Positions 58,176-64,000 of a stretch of 64,000 nucleotides of DNA are shown here, piece by piece. Each line of letters begins with the position of its first letter. Position 1 is the stretch's first letter. A program made the translations under genes and the position numbers. This DNA comes from Siphonodentalium dalli (taxonomy: Eukaryota; Mollusca; Scaphopoda; Gadilida; Siphonodentaliidae): positions 43,316,194 to 43,380,193 of the forward strand of contig CP136069.1 of NCBI GenBank assembly GCA_032622095.1, read 5' to 3'. The notes beneath the pieces were generated by a model. It worked only from the letters and a program-made list of their open reading frames with translations. It ran no database searches and had not been told where the DNA came from.

Positions 58176-58645
58176 TTAAAAGGTACGGGAGGCCTTGGCG
58201 GTGGGTATGCTGTGAAAATATTTCCACAGGTCAAAAACCGCCACAAACAGAAAGAATATTAAAATGTAGACATACTTGTATACAAATCAGAAATATCGCA
58301 TAAACAGTATGTTATTGTCATATGTTTGACCATTGTTATGTGAACAAAAGCATGAAAAGTTACTTTCCTGGTGTTTGTTTATATTATGATGGTAAACATA
58401 AAGAGCGTTATTTGTTGCTGTATTCCTGATATGGAACGAATAAAGAGCGTTTATATCATTTGTGTGTGATTAGCCAGTAACACTGTGATGTCTTCTGTAA
58501 CACAATCGGGCTCTTGCTTAGATAAAATATAGTAGGTCTTTATGATAGCATGCTGTTTACGCGATGGTCATGGGTATATATGAACAAAACTGTATGCGTT
58601 TTAATGTTTTTCTGTTTTCGACAACTAAGGCCTCCGTGCCTTTAA
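58176..58645 (+). mobile_element. MITE family II, copy C
   Basis: TTAA at 58176-58179 and 58642-58645, ends AGGTACGGGAGGCCTTGG and AAGGCCTCCGTGCCT. Homologous to copies A and B but lacks about 30 bp near the right end (between TTTTTCTGTTT and TCGACAACTAAGG). AAAGAGCGT boxes at 58400 and 58442. Confidence 0.88.
58400..58450 (+). promoter_or_regulatory. Paired AAAGAGCGT boxes, 42 bp apart
   Basis: Boxes at 58400-58408 and 58442-58450, as in the other family II copies. Confidence 0.55.
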
Positions 58646-58664
58646 TGAATAGAATAAGGGTCGG

Positions 58665-58839
58665 ATCATGTAATAAATAAGATAATTAACTGGCTTACAA
58701 GGTCAAGGTTAATATTGTTAAACCAATGGATTATCTTATATATGAGAGGCTCCCTATGGGAGACTCGCATATATAAGAGAATTAATACATTGGCACAGGG
58801 TTTTCGCAAAATTTCAGTAAGCTCCAGGCATGGAAGGGT
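58665..58839 (-). repeat. Hairpin MITE fragment with type IV end
   Basis: Right end GGGTTTTCGCAAAATTTCAG, then AGCTCCAGGCATGGAAGGG and TTGG in place of TTAA. A hairpin lies at about 58723-58792. The left part matches the reverse complement of 40180-40250 (TTACAAGGTCAA, AATATTGTTA). The left end is missing. Confidence 0.7.
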
Positions 58840-59328
58840 TGGTGTAAGTTACAGACTCTGGTGTTTGTAGCTGGCGAGACGCCGAAATCACGAATAGAGA
58901 TATACATTCCAAGATAAATTGAAATTGTTTGAGAGGAGGCTGGATGATTGAACTGAAGACATCGATGTCCATTTTGGAATTAAAAGCTGTCCAGAATACC
59001 AATATTTTATGACAACGTATATCACTGTCAGCACATTTACTGAACAATTTCGCCCGTGATTGTCTTGCTTGGCTTCAAGTGTAATGGAAATCCGAGGTTG
59101 GGCCACATGACCGGGATCGGGATGCGTCATATGATAGTTTTCTGTTGAAACTGTTCTTGACTTATACTGGATGTTATATGAATGTACTTAGTTAGTTCGA
59201 GGGAATAAACAATTTCATGACGTTCACTCATTCGATGTGAGTATCTAATACAATACGCCAAATACAGTATAATGCAATAGCAGGTAAATTTCAATATCGG
59301 TTATTTCAGTACGTTCAATACAGCACCT
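58840..59328. other. Anonymous DNA
   Basis: No gene or repeat recognised. Confidence 0.45.
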
Positions 59329-59965
59329 AATACGCAGAAGCTTGACTACCAAAAGATAACATATCGGGGTTCACGAAATGATGGCTATTGGCATATAATC
59401 AGGACCACGGGAGGCACGCGTGCTTTCGATTGAATATCATATTTAATCTGAAGGGTAATAACTCTATAAAGAATTTTTTTTACGAAATGACGGCGATTTG
59501 TATGAGAAATTGCAACACCGCAATAGATCAACTCTGGAGAAATATAAGTCAAATTCTTATGATAGCATGCTGTTTACGCGATGGTCATGGCTCTTTAAAA
59601 CACTTCTCCAAATAGGTCCGTTATTTCGTCAAAGACACTTTTTCAAATATCTCCGTTATTTCGTTTATAAAAATAATTTCATATTTCTATATTTCGTTCT
59701 ATATTTCTCCCTATTTCGCTATTTCGCTGTATTTTCCTATTTCGATTTTCGATGTATTTTCCTATTTCGCTTTTTCGTTTTATTTCATATTTCGATAATT
59801 CGCTATATTTGACATATTATGGGATATGGTATAATTTATATGATACCCTACATTCTGATATTCAATCGAACATCACGTGCCTCCCGTGGTCGCGATTGTA
59901 TGTCAATAGCCATCATATCGTGAACCCCGATATGTTATCTTTTGGTAGTCAAGCGTGTGCGTATT
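59329..59965. mobile_element. Foldback element with ~100-bp inverted ends
   Basis: AATACGCA, GCTTGACTACCAAAAGATAA and CATATCGGGGTTCACGA, through CCACGGGAGGCACG and TTCGATTGAATATCA on the left, are mirrored at about 59859-59965. The interior carries TATGATAGCATGCTGTTTAC and the CGATGGTCATGG that follows, as in MITE family II, and a TATTTCG array. No TTAA at the ends, so it is a different element type sharing an inner block. Confidence 0.85.
59625..59815 (+). repeat. TATTTCG motif array
   Basis: TATTTCG or close variants recur about a dozen times at irregular 10-25-bp spacing, for example CCCTATTTCGCTATTTCGC. It lies inside the foldback element. Confidence 0.85.
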
Positions 59966-60160
59966 GCCTGAATACAGATATATACGTGACTTTTTAGGTT
60001 CAATATGACCTTGTTGCCATTGGAACATGCTGTTCTCAAACGATTGACCACGGCATATGCGTTATAGTTAGACAGCTATACAATTGTACCACATTCCAAT
60101 GCCATCACATTAAACTCAAATTTCGAAGAAAAATGTGGGAAAGACTGGATTGATTTTGTA

Positions 60161-60662
60161 CAGTACCAGTCAGAAGAAGTGGTATATTGAGGCGCGCCTT
60201 TATTGTGATATTGAGCGCGCTTAATTTCGAAAAAGGCGCGTTTATAGCGCAATACCAAATATATGTCCGGCTTATTATTGCGACATTGAACGCAAAATAT
60301 TGCGATATTAAGCGCGCTCAATTTCATACAGACCAGATAGTGTTATATTTATATTAGATAAATATTGTGCATATAGAGTACATATAGTGTACAAATAGCA
60401 TTTACAACTATAATTATATTCAAATGTCAAACATTTTCTCTATTTATGCAATAAACAATATAGATGCAATAATTTGATTTAAATGTCACAATTTTGAGCG
60501 CAAGATATCGCAATATTAAGCGCGAAATATTACGATATTAAGCGCAAAATATTGCAATAATATCGCAAGCGGCGCGTTTTAAGCAATTCCACTTGCAATA
60601 TTATTGCGATATTGGACGCGAAAATAGCGCGCTTAATATACCACTTCTTTTGACTGGTACTG
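60161..60662. mobile_element. Tc1/mariner-like MITE
   Basis: TA (60159-60160), then CAGTACCAGTCAGAAGAAGT on the left. AACTTC-type sequence ACTTCTTTTGACTGGTACTG, then TA (60663-60664), on the right. The TA target and CAGT start fit Tc1/mariner. The interior, without coding capacity, is packed with TTGCGATATTAAGCGCG-type motifs on both strands. Confidence 0.88.
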
Positions 60663-60664
60663 TA

Positions 60665-60844
60665 TGTCGAGACGTCCGTCCGTACCGTCGGCGCATATAT
60701 CTTAGCCCATGGTTTATAGGATTTGAATGAAAGTGTTATGTATGTTCACCATCACGACTACTTTTCATTTCTAGAGTTTTGCTCTAAAATACAATGTACA
60801 CATATATAATATTCCCATTTTAATTTTTCCTGGTATCGAAATAG
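60665..60844. other. Anonymous DNA
   Basis: No gene or repeat recognised. Confidence 0.4.
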
Positions 60845-60920
60845 GTCGAAAAATATCTGAAGAACCATTCTACGAGCATTATATGTCCTAGAAAGACACA
60901 CTGAAGTCAAGTTATTCAGT
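60845..60920 (+). repeat. Left-end fragment of MITE family IX
   Basis: ATAGGTCGAAAAATATCTGA and TTCTACGAGCATTAT match the left end of 15648-15953; the remainder is absent. Confidence 0.7.
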
Positions 60921-62580
60921 AAAATTGAACCGCGCATCTTTAAACGTGTTATAAAAGATAGATTTCCAGTCGAAAAAAAAACACAGGCATCAAAGTTGAA
61001 AATTGCAATGTTCTAAAATAGTAACATTTTCTGTCCCAGTTCGTGGGAATGTGGGTAAAAAATATTTCCTGTATTGTCTCTGACTCAAAGTTATTGTTTT
61101 ATTCCGTTGAACCTATATATCGAACGTTCAAGAAGACGTATACATAATCTTTTAACGTCGAAAAGCATTGGCTGAATATAATCACCTCAAACTTAATTAT
61201 TTAGCTCCTCATTACTTCCAATGGTAATCGCTATTGACGGCATGTAACAAGAATAATAGAAAATGTCAATAGTTTGACGCGCGATGCTCCCATAGCTCAT
61301 GTAATTGGAGATTCGTCTGCAGATTTTGAAATGGAAGTCATGTTTATCGGCTATACATCCAAATTACGACATTTGTTTGTTACTAAATGAACGGTGCTCA
61401 AAATTCCATTCCGGGACTGTTCCGTTCTGTTGCCAAATGCGTAACTAGTTTTCTAATATTCCCAGCGGGTAATTTTCCAAACATTGTTTAGCTCTTGCAC
61501 AAGATGGGATAATGATGTTGCATGATGGGGTAAACATGCCATGTCAGTCTAATTATCGACAACGAACTTTCTCATGAGCGGCAATGTTCCTATATGGGCA
61601 CAGGGGAATGCTCTCGGGTGAGTTGGACGCGGAGTTGATTAACAAGTATTCAAATTTCTACTTGAGTGATGTCATAGCTTTTTGTAATACTTGATCCAAG
61701 ACAAATGCAATTTTCCTACACACAATAATTTATTTAAATTAATTAACCATGGGTGTATTAGATAACATCAGCTGTCCGTTTTGGTGCATCTCACTTGGTT
61801 CAGTTTTTAGAATTTTTTTTCTTTTCCTGCTCAGAAGCATCTCACCGGGTTCTGAGTCATGGATTATATCCTGTTGAAATTTAGTTCATGCCATGAATAT
61901 CTACTCTGGCTACTATATATCTCAAACGGCATGCGGGGTTTATCTCCCTTGATGACTCGGTAATATATTAATATAATCTAAGCCACACGTTGCCCTGATC
62001 AAGTCCACAAAATATCTAATAAAGTTAGTGAAATTTCGTTCATTATGTTTGGAATGTATTATTTGCCCAAATTATATAGTGCTTTGGTTCTCGGTTATTT
62101 CATCATCACAAATGTCTGAACGCACACGGATAGGAATATGTCTGACAAACATCAGTCAAATCAAACACAAGAGTTCTAATTGGCTACAATTTTGATGTGT
62201 ATAACATGTAAAAATCGCCATCAAACATACCGCTGTAAACTCGGTTCTGTCAATAAATTTTCAGTGAGGGATTTCTACTCAAAGCCCATAGTGAGGAATT
62301 TTGTTTGAATTTTGGGTGATCAAATTCGTTATTTTTGATAGGAAAAACAGCGCTAAATATAGAAACATCGCAGACTAGTTAGTACCCGCGGTCGATGACA
62401 TAGTCAGAAAGGAAGTATGATCGGTGTGCTCCGATAGAGATTGATTCGTCATATATAGTGATCATTTTATACCCGTTCTAAGCCTGGGAACCTTTTGACG
62501 TTTAAACCTGTTCTGAGGGGGAACTTTATAACATTGACAAATTAGCGGAGGTAATATATTTATTAATTAATGCATGTTCC
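60921..62580. other. Anonymous AT-rich DNA
   Basis: About 1.7 kb with no open frame or repeat that could be recognised. Confidence 0.5.
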
Positions 62581-62830
62581 CTAAAGGGGTACTATACACT
62601 AAATCCGGCCACTTATGGGACCATCTCCTTTAACACTCAACTGATTATATGCAACAAAGGAATGAATTTGAGCCACGGTTTAGTGCAAAATACACTCATG
62701 TTCTCTATGCATGATACAAACAATATGGTAATTATAATGGAAATGAATTTATGAATAGTCATTGCATACTGTTGCATAATTCTTTTATAACAATCACGCT
62801 GTTTTCTGCCTATATGGATATGAAATTTCT
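62581..62830 (+). repeat. MITE family VII, decayed copy
   Basis: AAAGGGGTACTATACACTAA, GGCCACTTATGGGACCATCT and ATATGCAACAAAGGAATGAA match the left arm of 43094-43328. The right arm is diverged or lost. Confidence 0.7.
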
Positions 62831-63258
62831 GAAAATAACTAATATTGGCATGATTATTTGATATTCCGTGCTGAACACACCAGCGTCTACGTTTGTGTAA
62901 TGACAATAATGTTTTACACAGAAAAGAATGACGGCCGGTAGTTATTGTGAAATAAAAATATAAATTTTCAAACACCCGCTGTTTTAACTATGGTCACATA
63001 TGTCTGTAAAACTCTGTTTGAAAATTCACAAACACTGCAGGCTGGGTTCATCGTCGTATATGTGTGAGCTCAATAGAAACTACGGCGCGGGTATACACAC
63101 GTACGTTTCTTTAATGACAATAATGTTTTCCACAAACTGCCTTTGACCTAGATATGACCTTGGCATCGAACTTGGGATATTGCCATGGCTATATTTGAGA
63201 AGAATAACACATACCTTATCCAAAATCAATATCATATTGGTCATATGACAGAAAAGAA
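62831..63258. other. Anonymous DNA
   Basis: A 112-codon frame on the minus strand (62637-62975) overlaps the MITE and has no motif. No gene. Confidence 0.45.
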
Positions 63259-64000
63259 TAGAACCGCGAGTAAGAATTTATTGTTAGTGGTGAAATGTTC
63301 CACATCACTTTAAATAGAACCGCGCGTAAGAATTTATTTAGTGGTGGAATGTTTCACATCACTTTAAATAGAACCGCGCGTAAAAATTTATTGAGTGGTG
63401 GAATGTTTCACATCACTTTAAATAGAACTGCACGTAAGAATTTATTGTGAGTGGTGAAATGTTTCACATCACTTTAAATAGAACCGCGAGTAAGAATTTA
63501 TTGTGAGTGTTGAATTGTTCCACATCACTTTAAATAGGACCGGGAATAAGAATTTATTGAGTGGTGGAATGTTCCACATCACTTTAAATAGGACCGGGAG
63601 TAAGAATTTATTGTGAGTGGTGGAATGTTTCACATCACTTTAAATAGGACCGGTAATAAGAATTTATTGTGAGTGGTGGAATGTTTCACATCACTTTATA
63701 TAGGACCGGTAATAAGAATTTATTGTGAGTGGTGGAATGTTTCACATCACTTTAAATAGGACCGGGAGTAAGAATTTATTGTGAGTGGTGAAATGTTTCA
63801 CATCACTTTAAATAGGACCGGGAGTAAGAATTTATTGAGTGGTGAAATGTTTCACATCACTTTAAATAGGACCGGGAGTAAGAATTTATTGTGAGTTGTG
63901 AAATGTTCCACATCACTTTAAATAGGACCGGGAGTAAGAATGTATTGTGAGTGGTGGAATGTTTCACATCACTTTAAATAGGACCAGGAATAAGAATTTA
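63259..64000 (+). repeat. 54-57-bp minisatellite, at least 13 units, running off the window
   Basis: The unit reads roughly AGRACCGSGAGTAAGAATTT, then ATTGTGAGTGGTGRAATGTT, then YCACATCACTTTAAAT. Unit length alternates as GTG or GTGA in the middle is gained or lost. Copies are diverged at a few positions; later units are GGACCGGGAG where early ones are GAACCGCGAG. The right end is cut by the window. Confidence 0.97.

Noticed and set aside
63259-64000. CRISPR-like array
   Set aside because: Whole units repeat and diverge together as a minisatellite; no unique spacers.

Overview
This window looks like intergenic or heterochromatin-like DNA from an invertebrate animal nuclear genome. It is AT-rich, has no dense coding and no operons, and is crowded with decayed non-LTR retrotransposons, TTAA-flanked MITEs, foldback elements, minisatellites and GAT/GGT microsatellites. 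The LINE fragments (L2/CR1-like, L1-Tx1-like and a jockey/RTE-like type) are of kinds common in molluscs, cnidarians, lancelets and other marine invertebrates. The phylum is an inference; nothing here fixes the species. No complete, recognisable host protein gene was found.

Layout. 1-9.3 kb: mostly anonymous DNA with two LINE fragments (about 4.0-4.4 kb plus strand, 7.2-7.8 kb minus strand), two dense GGGAT/ATCCC arrays and two short hairpins. 9.36-12.3 kb: TTAA-flanked elements packed end to end around a 5'-truncated L2/CR1-like LINE. 13.6-15.1 kb: a hairpin MITE abutting 1.1 kb of GAT/GGT repeats. 15.6-20.4 kb: a small MITE, a 67-bp tandem repeat and a nested inverted-repeat element. 22,346-39,481: a giant near-perfect palindrome with two arms of about 7.7 kb around a 1.7-kb pyrimidine-rich spacer. 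Each arm carries an identical 192-codon orphan ORF pointing away from the centre. 40-50.5 kb: a MITE cluster containing most copies of a hairpin-core family, plus a degenerate reverse-transcriptase pseudogene at 45.4-46.3 kb. 51-60.7 kb: foldbacks, a Tc1/mariner-like MITE with a GCGC-rich array, and other terminal-inverted-repeat elements. 63.26-64.0 kb: a 54-57-bp minisatellite running off the end.

The most unusual material is the relation among these repeats. Several MITE families with different termini share internal blocks: (a) a 67-bp hairpin in about 17 full or partial copies; (b) a pair of AAAGAGCG boxes exactly 42 bp apart at six loci, in otherwise different contexts; (c) a block of about 33 bp around TGTTTACGCGATGG, present in two different element types; (d) the 15-mer AATGCATTGGCACAG, found both beside the MITE hairpins and inside the palindrome arms. 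The palindrome arms also carry many AAAGAGCG boxes. This suggests a modular set of non-autonomous elements exchanging parts, or sharing one DNA-binding protein, with the palindrome as a large relative. That link is a hypothesis. The palindrome must first be shown not to be an assembly artefact.
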